Shown piece by piece: positions 8,860 to 17,810 of a stretch of 64,000 nt of DNA; the stretch's first letter is position 1; every line of letters starts with the position of its first letter. The notes below the pieces were generated by a model. That model searched no databases. It was not told where the DNA came from and saw only the letters and a program-made list of their open reading frames with translations. The translations under genes and the position numbers were made by a program. Source of the stretch: Phascolarctobacterium sp. Its GTDB lineage: Bacteria; Bacillota; Negativicutes; Acidaminococcales; Acidaminococcaceae. The stretch lies in contig JAUNIS010000002.1 in NCBI GenBank assembly GCA_030523325.1, positions 1-64,000 on the forward strand, written 5' to 3'.

Positions 8860-9825
8860 ATGAACAGAGAGCTCGCATTAGAATTCGTACGTGTTACTGA
8901 AGCAGCAGCTATTGCTTGTGGTCACTTAGTAGGTCGTGGCGACAAAAATGGTGCTGATGGTCTTGCTGTTGATGCTATGCGTGCAGCATTTGATACTGTA
9001 AATATTGCTGGCACCGTAGTAATTGGTGAAGGCGAAATGGATGAAGCACCAATGCTTTATATTGGTGAAGAAGTTGGTGCAGGTGGACCTCGCGTAGATA
9101 TCGCTGTTGATCCTGTTGAAGGCACTAACCTTGTTGCTAAAGGACAAAACGGTGCAATCGCAGTTATGGCTATTGCTCCACGTGGTTGTCTCTTACATGC
9201 TCCTGACATGTATATGGATAAAATTGCTGTAGGTCCTCGTGCAAAGGGCTGCATCAATATTGACGATCCTATCGAAGAAAATTTGAAACGTGTTGCTAAA
9301 GCTTTGGACCGCGAAGTATCCGACGTTAATGTCGTCATTCTCGACCGTCCTCGTCATAAAGATAAAATCGAAGCTATTCGTAAAGCTGGCGCACGCATTT
9401 CTTTAATTACTGACGGCGACGTTAATCCTATCGTAGAATGTTGCATTGAAGGTAGTGGCGTGCATATGTATGTTGGTTCGGGTGGTGCACCTGAAGGCGT
9501 ACTCGGTGCTGTTGCCGTTAAATGTCTTGGTGGCGATATGCAAGGTCGTCTTTTACCTGATGGTCCTGAACAAGTTGAGCGTTGCCATCAAATGGGCATT
9601 GCTGATGTTGACAAGGTTCTTAGTCTTGAGGATCTCGTTAAAGGCGATGACTGCATCTTTACTGCAACTGCAATTACTAACTGCAATATGTTAAATGGTC
9701 TTCGTTATTTTGGTGGCGGTGTACGTACTCATACAATCGTTGCTCGCTACAAAACTGGTACTGTTCGTTTCGTAGATGCTATCCACAGCATTGACAAGAA
9801 GGTTCTTCCTATTAAAATTAAATAA
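8860..9825 (+). CDS. glpX: Class II fructose-1,6-bisphosphatase (GlpX)
   Basis: Gluconeogenic phosphatase converting fructose-1,6-bisphosphate to fructose-6-phosphate, Li+-sensitive metal-dependent fold. The 321-residue length is normal. Diagnostic motifs are VIGEGEMDEAPMLYIGEEVG (near 50), the DPVEGTN metal motif near 87, KAGARISLITDGDV, and GSGGAPEGVLGAVA near 206. AAGGAG lies at proper distance from ATG 8860. The gene stands alone between sppA/Yip1 and mfd and has its own hairpin downstream. Use of GlpX is consistent with an organism that makes sugars from organic acids, but this is inference. Confidence 0.95.
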   Translation: MNRELALEFVRVTEAAAIACGHLVGRGDKNGADGLAVDAMRAAFDTVNIAGTVVIGEGEMDEAPMLYIGEEVGAGGPRVDIAVDPVEGTNLVAKGQNGAIAVMAIAPRGCLLHAPDMYMDKIAVGPRAKGCINIDDPIEENLKRVAKALDREVSDVNVVILDRPRHKDKIEAIRKAGARISLITDGDVNPIVECCIEGSGVHMYVGSGGAPEGVLGAVAVKCLGGDMQGRLLPDGPEQVERCHQMGIADVDKVLSLEDLVKGDDCIFTATAITNCNMLNGLRYFGGGVRTHTIVARYKTGTVRFVDAIHSIDKKVLPIKIK

Positions 9826-9843
9826 TTTTTAAAATAAAAAGTT

Positions 9844-9880
9844 AGTAGGGCGTGAGCACTCATGCCCTATTAATTTTGTT
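9844..9880 (+). terminator. Probable terminator after glpX
   Basis: Inverted repeat TAGGGC (9846-9851) / GCCCTA (9864-9869), with GAG/CTC pairing inside, followed by the weak T-rich tract TTAATTTTGTTT. Confidence 0.6.
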
Positions 9881-9913
9881 TAGCTATAAATCGCTCAAGA
9901 AAGTTAAGTCTTT

Positions 9914-12900
9914 ATGAATAATTTGCTCATTAACCGCCTTGTGGAGGTAAAAGAGCTTAAGCAGGCGGTAGAATCCTTTAAGAAAAAAACAACAACGATT
10001 TTAACCGGGTTGGGGGAAGCCTCTAAGTCGGTTTTTTGTGTTGCGATAAATGAAGCTCTTGCTTTAAATGGAAGTATCTGCATCATCACGGCGACTCGTG
10101 AAGAGATGAGAATTTATCGCAGGGAGCTTGCTTACCTTTATCCTGATTTACCAACGCAAGAATTATATCCAGAAAATTTGCCGCGCATTCAAGCAGAAAC
10201 CCAAAGTCTTGAGGTAACTGCAGGCCGCGTGCGTGCCTTAAAATTTTTACAAGGGGAAGAGCAAGGCATTGTTTTTGTGACAGCCGAAGCCTTAGAACAA
10301 AAACAGCTTCGACCCACGGAAGATATCTCTCAAAAAATTAAATTGTCATTAGGAGAAGAAATTGATCAACGAGCTTTTATGGAAAAACTTTTGGCTCTCG
10401 GTTACGAAAGAACAGAGCAGGTTGATGCTATCGGTCAGTTCTCTCAACGCGGCGATATTCTTGATGTTTATCCCATTAATATGAATAATCCGGTACGCGT
10501 GGAATGGTTCGATACAGAAATCGATGCGTTGCGTACTTTTGATATAGATAGTCAACGTAGCAAGGAAACTCTTGACGAATTAAGCATTGCTTCTATCGTC
10601 GTTTATGATACGGAAGAATATTCTGCTTCCATCTTCGATTATTGCGTGGAAAACACTCTCGTCATTGTTGATGAGCCGGTGAGACTTGTCTCCATGCTTG
10701 ACAAGTACGAGAAGGAGAACAAAGATTTCGCGCAAGATATTTTTACAAGCGCAGAGCTTACAGAATTTATGAAAAATTCTGGTGTCTTTTTAGTCTCGGC
10801 TTTAAGTCATAGCATTTTAAAAGAGCAGTTAGCCATAAATATTCCTGTGCGCAATGTTTCTCAGTACAATAAAAATATTGAGATGATTACGGAAGACTTA
10901 AAAAATTATTTGGCTGATGGTGTTACACCTATCCTCATGATGTCAAGCAGCATTAAAGCTCGCGGCTTTGCAGATAATTTACACAACTACGGACTCGAAG
11001 GAGTTTATGTGGACGAAGAGCTCCAACCAGGTTATGTTAATGTTATGTATGGGGATTTAGGTCATGGCTTTAGGTTTTGGAGCGAGAACTGGGTTTTCAT
11101 CACCGAAAACGATTTGTTTGGTCACCAAAAGAAAAAACGTTTACATTCCAAGCATCAAGGACAACAATTACAATATTTTTCCGACATTAAGGTCGGGGAC
11201 TATGTTGTCCATCGTGTGCACGGTATCGGTCGTTATGTGGGCGTAGAAAATGTTTTAGTCGGCGGTATGCATCGCGATTATTTACTGCTTCATTATGCAG
11301 GGGATGATAAATTATACGTTCCTGTTGAACAAGTAGGTATGCTTCATAAATATATCGGTAACGATGGCTCTGTGCCTCGCTTGTCTAAGATGGGCGGCAA
11401 GGATTGGAAGCGGACAACTGATAAAGCTGCCAAAGCGATTACAATCCTTGCGGAAGAACTACTGCGTCTCTATGCACAGAGACAAATTACTCCTGGTCAT
11501 GCTTTTAGCAAGGACACATCCTTTCAAAAAGAGTTCGAGGAAGCTTTTCCCTACGAGGAGACGGCTGACCAGCTTCAAGCCATTGCCGAAATTAAAGCGG
11601 ACATGGAAAAACCTCAGCCCATGGAAAGACTTTTGTGCGGAGATGTCGGCTACGGCAAGACGGAGGTGGCCCTCAGAGCTGCTTTTAAAGCAGTTATGGA
11701 TGGTAAGCAGGTTGCTGTTATGGTACCTACGACTGTGCTTGCTCAGCAGCATTTCTTAACCTTTAAGGAACGCATGCGTAATTTTGGCCCGAATGTTGCT
11801 ATGATCAATCGTTTCTGCTCAGCCAAAGAGCAAAAACAAATTCTCAGGGATTTAGCCGATAGCAGGATTGATATTTTAATTGGTACCCACCGTCTCTTAC
11901 AGGACGATGTTGTTTTTCCGAACCTTGGTCTTTTAATTATTGACGAAGAGCAACGCTTTGGCGTTGCCCAAAAAGAAAAAATAAAAAAATGGCGCACGGG
12001 CATTGACGTACTTTCTTTAAGCGCAACGCCCATTCCTCGTACTTTGCATATGGCTCTCGTTTCATCGAGAGATATGAGTGTCATCGAATATCCTCCCGAA
12101 GATCGCCTGCCCGTAGAAACTTATGTTACGGAATATGACGACGGTATGGTTAAGGAAGCCATCGAAAGAGAACTGAGACGGGGAGGCAGGGTTTACTATA
12201 TTCGTAACCGAGTAGACGGGCTCGAGGCTGTTTCTCGTAAATTAAAGAGCTTGATTCCCGGTCTCAACGTACGTATCGCTCATGGGCAAATGCAGGAGCA
12301 GCTTTTAGAAGACGCCATGATTGAATTTTACGAGGGTGATTGCGATGTCTTGCTTTGTACTACTATCGTCGAAAATGGTTTAGACGTACCCTTGGCTAAT
12401 ACAATTATTATTGATGGCGCTGATACCTTTGGGTTGAGTCAGCTTTATCAAATGCGCGGACGTGTGGGTAGAAGCTCCCGCCTTGCTTATGCTTATTTAC
12501 TTTATAAACCTAACAAAGCCTTGTCAGAGATTGCAGAAAAACGCTTGAGTGCTATCCGCGACTTTACGGAGCTTGGTTCCGGATTTAAGATTGCCATGCG
12601 CGACTTAGAAATTCGTGGAGCTGGTAATCTTTTAGGCAAGGAACAGCATGGTCATATCACAGGCATTGGTTTTGCAGCTTATTGCGAAATGCTTGAGGCT
12701 ACGATTAAACTCCTGAAAGAGGGTAAACGTTCTGCTCTTGAGCCTGACCCTATAGTGGAGGCTCCTCTCGATGCTTATATTCCTGACGATTATATTGATA
12801 ATCCTCGTTATAAGATGGAGCTTTATCGTCGCTGTGCTTCTATGGAGTTTGCTGAAAAAGACGATTTGTTAGATGAGATTGTCGATCGTTTTGGGAATCC

Positions 12901-13201
12901 ACCTGACGAAGTTGTCAATCTTTGGCGTGTGGCAGGCATCAGGGCTCTTTGTCGTTTGATAGGTATTCGCTCTCTGACGATTCGTCAGGGGATGATCCGC
13001 ATGGTTTTTGAGGAAAAGGCTCTTGTGAAGGTGGATATTCTTGGTAAAGAAATTGATAACTCACAAGGCCGGATGAGCTGCACCTGGGGTAAGGAACCTG
13101 TCTTCACTTATCGTACAACTAGTTTAAAACTGGATCAGGTGGATTGGGTAGAAAAATTTTTACCACGCATTGCTTTGGCTAATAAATATAAGATAAAATA
13201 A
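9914..13201 (+). CDS. mfd: Transcription-repair coupling factor Mfd
   Basis: DNA translocase that removes RNA polymerase stalled at lesions and recruits UvrA. The 1095-residue length fits the family. In order: UvrB-homology region (about 1-350), RNA-polymerase-interaction domain around VGDYVVHRVHGIGRYVG (about 435), RecG-like helicase with Walker A GDVGYGKTEVA (about 575), DEEQRFGV box, LSATPIPRT motif III, QMRGRVGRS motif VI, and the C-terminal TRCF domain. No strong Shine-Dalgarno sequence precedes ATG 9914, which hints at low translation. It leads the conserved block that continues with the flippase and mazG, as in Bacillus. Confidence 0.95.
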   Translation: MNNLLINRLVEVKELKQAVESFKKKTTTILTGLGEASKSVFCVAINEALALNGSICIITATREEMRIYRRELAYLYPDLPTQELYPENLPRIQAETQSLEVTAGRVRALKFLQGEEQGIVFVTAEALEQKQLRPTEDISQKIKLSLGEEIDQRAFMEKLLALGYERTEQVDAIGQFSQRGDILDVYPINMNNPVRVEWFDTEIDALRTFDIDSQRSKETLDELSIASIVVYDTEEYSASIFDYCVENTLVIVDEPVRLVSMLDKYEKENKDFAQDIFTSAELTEFMKNSGVFLVSALSHSILKEQLAINIPVRNVSQYNKNIEMITEDLKNYLADGVTPILMMSSSIKARGFADNLHNYGLEGVYVDEELQPGYVNVMYGDLGHGFRFWSENWVFITENDLFGHQKKKRLHSKHQGQQLQYFSDIKVGDYVVHRVHGIGRYVGVENVLVGGMHRDYLLLHYAGDDKLYVPVEQVGMLHKYIGNDGSVPRLSKMGGKDWKRTTDKAAKAITILAEELLRLYAQRQITPGHAFSKDTSFQKEFEEAFPYEETADQLQAIAEIKADMEKPQPMERLLCGDVGYGKTEVALRAAFKAVMDGKQVAVMVPTTVLAQQHFLTFKERMRNFGPNVAMINRFCSAKEQKQILRDLADSRIDILIGTHRLLQDDVVFPNLGLLIIDEEQRFGVAQKEKIKKWRTGIDVLSLSATPIPRTLHMALVSSRDMSVIEYPPEDRLPVETYVTEYDDGMVKEAIERELRRGGRVYYIRNRVDGLEAVSRKLKSLIPGLNVRIAHGQMQEQLLEDAMIEFYEGDCDVLLCTTIVENGLDVPLANTIIIDGADTFGLSQLYQMRGRVGRSSRLAYAYLLYKPNKALSEIAEKRLSAIRDFTELGSGFKIAMRDLEIRGAGNLLGKEQHGHITGIGFAAYCEMLEATIKLLKEGKRSALEPDPIVEAPLDAYIPDDYIDNPRYKMELYRRCASMEFAEKDDLLDEIVDRFGNPPDEVVNLWRVAGIRALCRLIGIRSLTIRQGMIRMVFEEKALVKVDILGKEIDNSQGRMSCTWGKEPVFTYRTTSLKLDQVDWVEKFLPRIALANKYKIK

Positions 13202-13236
13202 AATGATAGAAAATTTTTCGGAAAGGAGGCAGGCAT

Positions 13237-14787
13237 ATGTCCAAGGATAAGTTTTTGCGAGGCGCAATGATTCTCACGGCTGCCGGTTTCATGGTCAAAA
13301 TTATTGGCTCGGTTAACAGAATATTACTCTCAAGATTGCTCGGGGGCGAAGGCATTGGTCTCTACCAAATGGCTTATCCTGTTTATTTGCTCTTGCTTTC
13401 CATATCTTCAGCCGGTATACCCGTAGCCATTTCCTTGCTTGTTTCGGAACGAGTGGCTAAAAATGATTACAAAAGCGTGCGTCATGTTTTTAAAACTAGC
13501 ATTCGGATGATGGCTTGTGTAGGTTTAATACTAGCCGTGCTTTTATTTTTCGCAGCTGCCTGGCTCGTTAATTCGGGCATCGTCAGGGATGCTCGAGCCT
13601 ACTACGCACTGACGGCTCTTACACCTGCTATCTTTTTTGCAAGCATACTCGCTTGCTTTCGAGGTTTTTTCCAAGGCCTGCAGTTGATGACTCCTCCAGC
13701 CATCAGCCAAATCATGGAGCAGCTTGTTCGTGTTGTTACCATGGTAATTCTTGCGTATGTACTTTTACCCTACGGACTTGAATATGCTGCGGCTGGAGCC
13801 GCTTTTGGTGCTTTGCCAGGCTCCTTGACTGGTCTTGTTGTTCTAGGTTTTTTCTACAAAAAATATAACAAGGATTGGCAGGCCAAGGAAGCTTTGCTTT
13901 CTGGCGTAGAGACTCTAGAAAAAACTTCAACATTAATTAAACGGATGATACTTTTAGCCTTGCCCGTTTCCTTGGCTAATGTCATGGTGCCCGTGTCAAG
14001 TAGCGTGGATATGCTCATCGTTCCTAATCGTTTAGTTGAAGCAGGGTATTCCATTGCTGAAGCAACAACTCTCTTTGGTTATTTAGCTGGTATGGCGCAG
14101 CCGCTCATCATGATGGCTACCATTCCAACTCTTTCTCTTGCGGCAAGTCTTGTGCCAGCTATTAGTGAGGCTTTTACCTTAAAAGATTTTGCTACCGTGC
14201 GAGAAAAATCAAGCACAGCTATGAAACTCTGCTGTTTGATTACTGTTCCAGCTGCCTTGGGTATGACTTTTCTTGCTACGCCCATCTCCCTCTTACTTTA
14301 TGGAACTGCTAAATCTGGTTCAGCTATTTGTCACTCCGGTCTTGCTATTTGGCTCCTAGGTATGCAACAAATTACCGCAGGCATGCTGCAGGGCATCGGT
14401 AAAATTAATTTGCCGATGCTCCACATGGTATCTGGTATTCTCGTGAAAATTTTTGCCGTATATTTCTTGACAGATGCAACACTGAATATTATTGGTGCGG
14501 CTTGGGCTACAAATATTAATTTTGCGCTGACGGCCTTCTTAAATGTTTGGGCTCTTGCTAGGCTGGGCATTAAATTTAAATACGGCCCTATCATAAAAAT
14601 AATTTTGGCAGCCTTATGTATGGGTTCCTTCTGTTATTTAGCAGAACCTTTCGTGCTTGGTTCTAAAGCTTTAACGATTCTCGCAGTATTGGCTGCAGGT
14701 TTAATTTACACACTTTTGCTTTTCGCACTTGGCGTCTTAACTAAAGAAGAGGCGAAAAAGCTGCCTGTCATCAAAAAGTTTTTGTAA
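13237..14787 (+). CDS. MurJ/SpoVB-like polysaccharide flippase (YabM type)
   Basis: MOP-superfamily integral membrane protein of 516 residues with 14 predicted helices, of the SpoVB/YabM/MurJ group that flips lipid-linked envelope precursors. Typical segments are FLRGAMILTAAGFMVKIIGS at the N-terminus, GEGIGLYQMAYPVY, a central FRGFFQGLQ, and QQITAGMLQGIGKINLPM. AAGGAGG precedes ATG 13237. In Bacillus the same position between mfd and mazG (yabN) is occupied by yabM. A sporulation role is not implied, because the neighbouring sporulation genes are missing here. Confidence 0.8.
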   Translation: MSKDKFLRGAMILTAAGFMVKIIGSVNRILLSRLLGGEGIGLYQMAYPVYLLLLSISSAGIPVAISLLVSERVAKNDYKSVRHVFKTSIRMMACVGLILAVLLFFAAAWLVNSGIVRDARAYYALTALTPAIFFASILACFRGFFQGLQLMTPPAISQIMEQLVRVVTMVILAYVLLPYGLEYAAAGAAFGALPGSLTGLVVLGFFYKKYNKDWQAKEALLSGVETLEKTSTLIKRMILLALPVSLANVMVPVSSSVDMLIVPNRLVEAGYSIAEATTLFGYLAGMAQPLIMMATIPTLSLAASLVPAISEAFTLKDFATVREKSSTAMKLCCLITVPAALGMTFLATPISLLLYGTAKSGSAICHSGLAIWLLGMQQITAGMLQGIGKINLPMLHMVSGILVKIFAVYFLTDATLNIIGAAWATNINFALTAFLNVWALARLGIKFKYGPIIKIILAALCMGSFCYLAEPFVLGSKALTILAVLAAGLIYTLLLFALGVLTKEEAKKLPVIKKFL

Positions 14788-14804
14788 GAAAGAGAGGAAA
14801 TACA

Positions 14805-16385
14805 ATGGGTAAAATTGTTGTAGTTGGTCTCGGACCCGGTGCCGCAGGGCATCTGTCCTTAGAAACCATGGGCTTATTAAAAAATTCTCCTCAGGTAATT
14901 CTCCGTACCGCCGTTCATCCTACGGTAAGTGAATTAGAAAAAGAAAAGATTGCTTTCACTGCTTGTGATGATTTATACGAAAGCTCTGCTTCCTTTGAAG
15001 ACGTGTACAATGCTATCGTGGCTCGCGTTCTTGCAGCTGCTCAACAAAATGATGTGGTTTATGCTGTGCCCGGCTCACCCCTTGTAGCCGAAAAAACTGT
15101 TGTGTTCATGCGTGAAGCAGCTAAGGAGCAAAATATTGAGCTTGTCATTAAGCCTGCTATGAGCTTTCTTGATTTAGCCTATGTGGCCTTAGGCATCGAT
15201 CCTATTAGTGGGCTCAGGATAATTGATGCTCAAGATGAAAACGCAATTTTTGAGGCTGGTTCTTATCCTCTCATGATCACGCAGGTTTATAGTCGCATTC
15301 TCGCCAGCGATTTAAAAATTATGCTCATGGAAAGCTTGAGCGACGATTACGAAATTTATTTCTTGCGCAACTTAGGTTTGCCTGATGAAGAATGCAAAGC
15401 CATTCCTCTTTATGAATTGGATCGCCAAGAAAACATCGACCATCTGACTAGCGTCTATATTCCACCCATCCCGGAAAGCTCCAAGGGTGTTTTATTCTTT
15501 GGTGAAGATGAAGAGGACGAGGACAATGAAGTCCAAGTTATGAGTGGCGAAGAATTTGAAGAAGACTTTGACGATTTGGCTGAGGGAGAGGAATACACTG
15601 ACTCTCTTGCTGATGTAGATATTCAGCCTTTGGTCGATGTCATGCGTGTCCTGCGTGAGCCAGGTGGTTGTCCCTGGGATCAAGAACAAGACCACAAATC
15701 GATTCGCAGCAATTTCGTGGAAGAGGTTTACGAATTTCTTGAGGCTGTTAATCATGAAGATACTGCTTGTATGTGCGAGGAATTGGGCGACGTCCTAATG
15801 CAAGTTGTTTTCCATGCGCGTATGGCTGAAGAAGCTGGCAATTTTGATATGCAAGACGTAATCGACGGAGTCGTTGATAAATTAATTCGTCGACATCCTC
15901 ATGTCTTTGGTGATACAACCGTGAAGGACAGTGCTGAGGTTCTTGTTAATTGGGATGCCATTAAAAAAGAAGAGAAAAAAGAACGCAAGCATATTTTAGA
16001 TGGAGTTGCCGAAGGGCTGCCCGCTCTTTTGAAGGCTTATACCATTCAACGCAAGGTTGCTAAGGTGGGCTTTGACTGGGATAATGATGAAGATGTTTGG
16101 TCTAAGGTGGAAGAAGAACTTGGCGAATTCAAAGAAGCTCTTGCATCAAAGGATGAAGAGCAAGCAGAAAAAGAATTAGGCGATCTTCTTTTTGCTATCA
16201 CTAATTACGCAAGACATCAAGGCATTGAACCGGAGGTTGCCTTGACAGGAACTAACGACCGATTTGCGAAACGTTTTAGCTATGTTGAGGCAATGGTTAA
16301 TGCATCTGGCAAAGCATGGCAAGAATTTTCTCTTGGCGAATTGGACAAATTTTGGGACGAGGCAAAGCTTTTAGAGAAGAAATAG
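14805..16385 (+). CDS. mazG: Tetrapyrrole methylase / MazG NTP pyrophosphohydrolase fusion (YabN)
   Basis: Two-domain protein of 526 residues. Residues 1-225 form a SAM-dependent tetrapyrrole-methylase-like domain (VGLGPGAAGHLSL at the start, YAVPGSPLVAEKTV near 87). Residues about 268-526 form MazG, with GGCPWDQEQDHKSIR, the EExxE-type metal box EEVYEFLEA, EELGDVLMQVVFH, and a second MazG repeat ending in ELGDLLFAITNYARH. MazG hydrolyses non-canonical NTPs. The linker (about 230-268) is very acidic (DEEDEDNEV, EEFEEDFDD) and longer than usual. The fusion and position after the flippase match yabN of Bacillus. Confidence 0.9.
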   Translation: MGKIVVVGLGPGAAGHLSLETMGLLKNSPQVILRTAVHPTVSELEKEKIAFTACDDLYESSASFEDVYNAIVARVLAAAQQNDVVYAVPGSPLVAEKTVVFMREAAKEQNIELVIKPAMSFLDLAYVALGIDPISGLRIIDAQDENAIFEAGSYPLMITQVYSRILASDLKIMLMESLSDDYEIYFLRNLGLPDEECKAIPLYELDRQENIDHLTSVYIPPIPESSKGVLFFGEDEEDEDNEVQVMSGEEFEEDFDDLAEGEEYTDSLADVDIQPLVDVMRVLREPGGCPWDQEQDHKSIRSNFVEEVYEFLEAVNHEDTACMCEELGDVLMQVVFHARMAEEAGNFDMQDVIDGVVDKLIRRHPHVFGDTTVKDSAEVLVNWDAIKKEEKKERKHILDGVAEGLPALLKAYTIQRKVAKVGFDWDNDEDVWSKVEEELGEFKEALASKDEEQAEKELGDLLFAITNYARHQGIEPEVALTGTNDRFAKRFSYVEAMVNASGKAWQEFSLGELDKFWDEAKLLEKK

Positions 16386-16450
16386 TGTTACATTTTTGCT
16401 AATAAATAAAAAAAATAGCGAAAACTCCTTGTTTTTGTGCTGTTGCATAC

Positions 16451-16479
16451 TTGCAAGAAAAGTAAATCAAGTGTAGAAT
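16451..16479 (+). promoter_or_regulatory. hup promoter
   Basis: TTGCAA at 16451-16456, a 17-base spacer and TAGAAT at 16474-16479, about 60 bases ahead of the hup start. Confidence 0.7.
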
Positions 16480-16542
16480 AAATTGTGTAGATTTTGAGCT
16501 TAGGCTCTGGATGATAAAAAGTAAAATATGGAGGGTATTTAT

Positions 16543-16821
16543 ATGAACAAAACTGAATTAATTGCTGCTGTTGCAGAAAAAGCTGGCATGACCAAAAAAG
16601 ATGTTGAAAAAGCTATCTCCGCTACTTTAGAAACCGTTAAAGAAACTGTTGCTAAAGGTGATAAGGTTGCTGTTGTAGGTTTCGGTACCTTCGAACCTCG
16701 TCAACGTAAAGCTCGTACTGGTCTCAATCCGCAAACCAAAAAGAAAGTTAAAATTAAAGCGGCTACTGTTCCTGCTTTCAAAGCTGGTAAAGCATTCAAA
16801 GAAGCTGTTAACAAAAAATAA
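16543..16821 (+). CDS. hup: HU-family DNA-binding protein
   Basis: Nucleoid protein HU, 92 residues, the standard length. It shows MNKTELIAAVAEKAG, the body helix, the FGTFEPRQRKARTGLNPQT DNA-binding arm with its Pro at the kink, and a KAGKAFKEAVNK tail. ATG 16543 follows GGAGGG at good spacing; an upstream in-frame ATG at 16528 overlaps that ribosome site and was rejected. Lysine codons are nearly all AAA, as expected for a highly expressed gene. It has its own promoter and terminator. In Bacillus the equivalent slot holds yabO/yabP/yabQ. Confidence 0.95.
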   Translation: MNKTELIAAVAEKAGMTKKDVEKAISATLETVKETVAKGDKVAVVGFGTFEPRQRKARTGLNPQTKKKVKIKAATVPAFKAGKAFKEAVNKK

Positions 16822-16840
16822 GATTTTTAAAATGAACTTT

Positions 16841-16872
16841 GATGCCCGGCTTTTAAAAGTCGGGCATTATTT
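16841..16872 (+). terminator. hup terminator
   Basis: Stem ATGCCCGGC / GTCGGGCAT (16842-16867) around a TTTTAAAA loop, followed by TATTTAT. The T-tract is short but the stem is GC-rich. Confidence 0.75.
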
Positions 16873-16895
16873 ATCCAGGTCTTGTGGAGGCTTGC

Positions 16896-17201
16896 ATGAA
16901 AAGAAGAAAAAACTCTTTCTTCAAATGGGTAATGCTGTTTCTCATCGGGGTAGGTCTTGTTACTCTTGGCGTGAAGGAGTACAAAATTAACAAGATCAAA
17001 GAAGAGCAAGCTGCAACTCAAGCTCGTATTGAAGCATTAAAAAAAGAAGAAGCAGCTCTCAAGGAGGAACGCAAAAAGCTGGACGACCCTAAACATATCG
17101 AAAAGCTTGCCCGCGAGGAGTTCAACATGGTGGGCAAGAATGAGGTTCCTCTCTTCATCGTTGATAAGGACAAAGAAAAAAATGAAGCAGAAAAAAAATA
17201 A
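16896..17201 (+). CDS. divIC: Septum formation initiator DivIC/FtsB
   Basis: Small bitopic division protein of 101 residues: a basic N-terminus (MKRRKNSFF), one transmembrane helix (about 10-27), then a coiled coil (about 34-72) rich in Glu, Lys and Ala, and the HIEKLAREEFNMVGKNEVPLFIV motif typical of FtsB/DivIC. It should sit in the septal FtsL-FtsB-FtsQ-type complex. GGAGG (16886-16890) is five bases ahead of ATG 16896; a longer frame from GTG 16884 was rejected because it overlaps that site. In Bacillus, divIC also lies just before yabR. A terminator hairpin spans its stop codon. Confidence 0.85.
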   Translation: MKRRKNSFFKWVMLFLIGVGLVTLGVKEYKINKIKEEQAATQARIEALKKEEAALKEERKKLDDPKHIEKLAREEFNMVGKNEVPLFIVDKDKEKNEAEKK

Positions 17202-17217
17202 TTTTTTGCTTCATTTT
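17181..17217 (+). terminator. Terminator overlapping the divIC stop codon
   Basis: AATGAAGCA (17181-17189) pairs with TGCTTCATT (17207-17215), extended by A6/T6, then a T-run. The hairpin includes the last codons and TAA of divIC, so the coding tail and terminator share sequence. Confidence 0.75.
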
Positions 17218-17225
17218 TTGTCTTA

Positions 17226-17255
17226 TTGACACTATGTTTTATTTAAGAGTATAAT
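17226..17255 (+). promoter_or_regulatory. yabR promoter
   Basis: Consensus TTGACA at 17226-17231, 18-base spacer, TATAAT at 17250-17255; a second TATAAT lies at 17265-17270. Confidence 0.8.
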
Positions 17256-17293
17256 TGTTAAGACTATAATAATTAAGGGGGATTACCATCTCT

Positions 17294-17758
17294 ATGGCAA
17301 TTGAAGTTGGTGCTATTGTAGAAGGCGAGGTTACTGGGATTACAAAATTTGGTGCTTTCGTAGCTCTGCCCGAAAACAAAACCGGTCTTATTCACATTTC
17401 CGAAGTATCTAATGCTTATGTTAAAGATGTGCATGACTTTTTAAAAGAGCATGACAAGGTTAAGGTAAAGGTTGTTTCTGTTGATGCCAAGGGTAAAATT
17501 AATTTATCCATCAAGCAATCAGAGACTCCTGAGGAAAAAAAGATGGAGTCAAAAACCTTCCGCAATCAAAACGAAGACGGAGCCGTAAAACGTCCCTTCG
17601 ATAATAATCCTCGCCCTCAAGCAGCTAAGCCCATGGGTCCCGCATCCTTTGAAGACAAATTATCCAAATTTTTAAAAGATAGTGATAGTCGTATGCTTGA
17701 CTTAAAACGCAACACCGATTGCAAACGCGGTGGCCGTGGAGGACGACGCGAAAAATAA
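17294..17758 (+). CDS. yabR: S1-domain RNA-binding protein (YabR type)
   Basis: A 154-residue protein with one S1 RNA-binding domain in residues 3-75 (VGAIVEGEVTGITKFGAFVALPENKTGLIHISEVS, then VKVKVVSVDAKGKINLSIKQ). A low-complexity, charged tail follows, with a glycine/arginine-rich C-terminus (KRGGRGGRREK) that probably also contacts RNA. YabR/general stress protein 13-like proteins bind ribosomes or RNA; the precise role is unclear. GGGGGATTACC lies ahead of ATG 17294. It has its own strong promoter and follows divIC, as in Bacillus. Confidence 0.85.
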   Translation: MAIEVGAIVEGEVTGITKFGAFVALPENKTGLIHISEVSNAYVKDVHDFLKEHDKVKVKVVSVDAKGKINLSIKQSETPEEKKMESKTFRNQNEDGAVKRPFDNNPRPQAAKPMGPASFEDKLSKFLKDSDSRMLDLKRNTDCKRGGRGGRREK

Positions 17759-17771
17759 GCTGTAATTTAGT

Positions 17772-17799
17772 GGCACTCTTTGAGTGCCCATTACTTTTT
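17772..17799 (+). terminator. Hairpin between yabR and tilS
   Basis: GGCACTC (17772-17778), TTT loop, GAGTGCC (17782-17788), then CATTACTTTTTT. The T-run abuts the tilS ribosome site AGGAGA, so it may terminate yabR while allowing some read-through. Confidence 0.7.
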
Positions 17800-17810
17800 T
17801 AGGAGAGATT

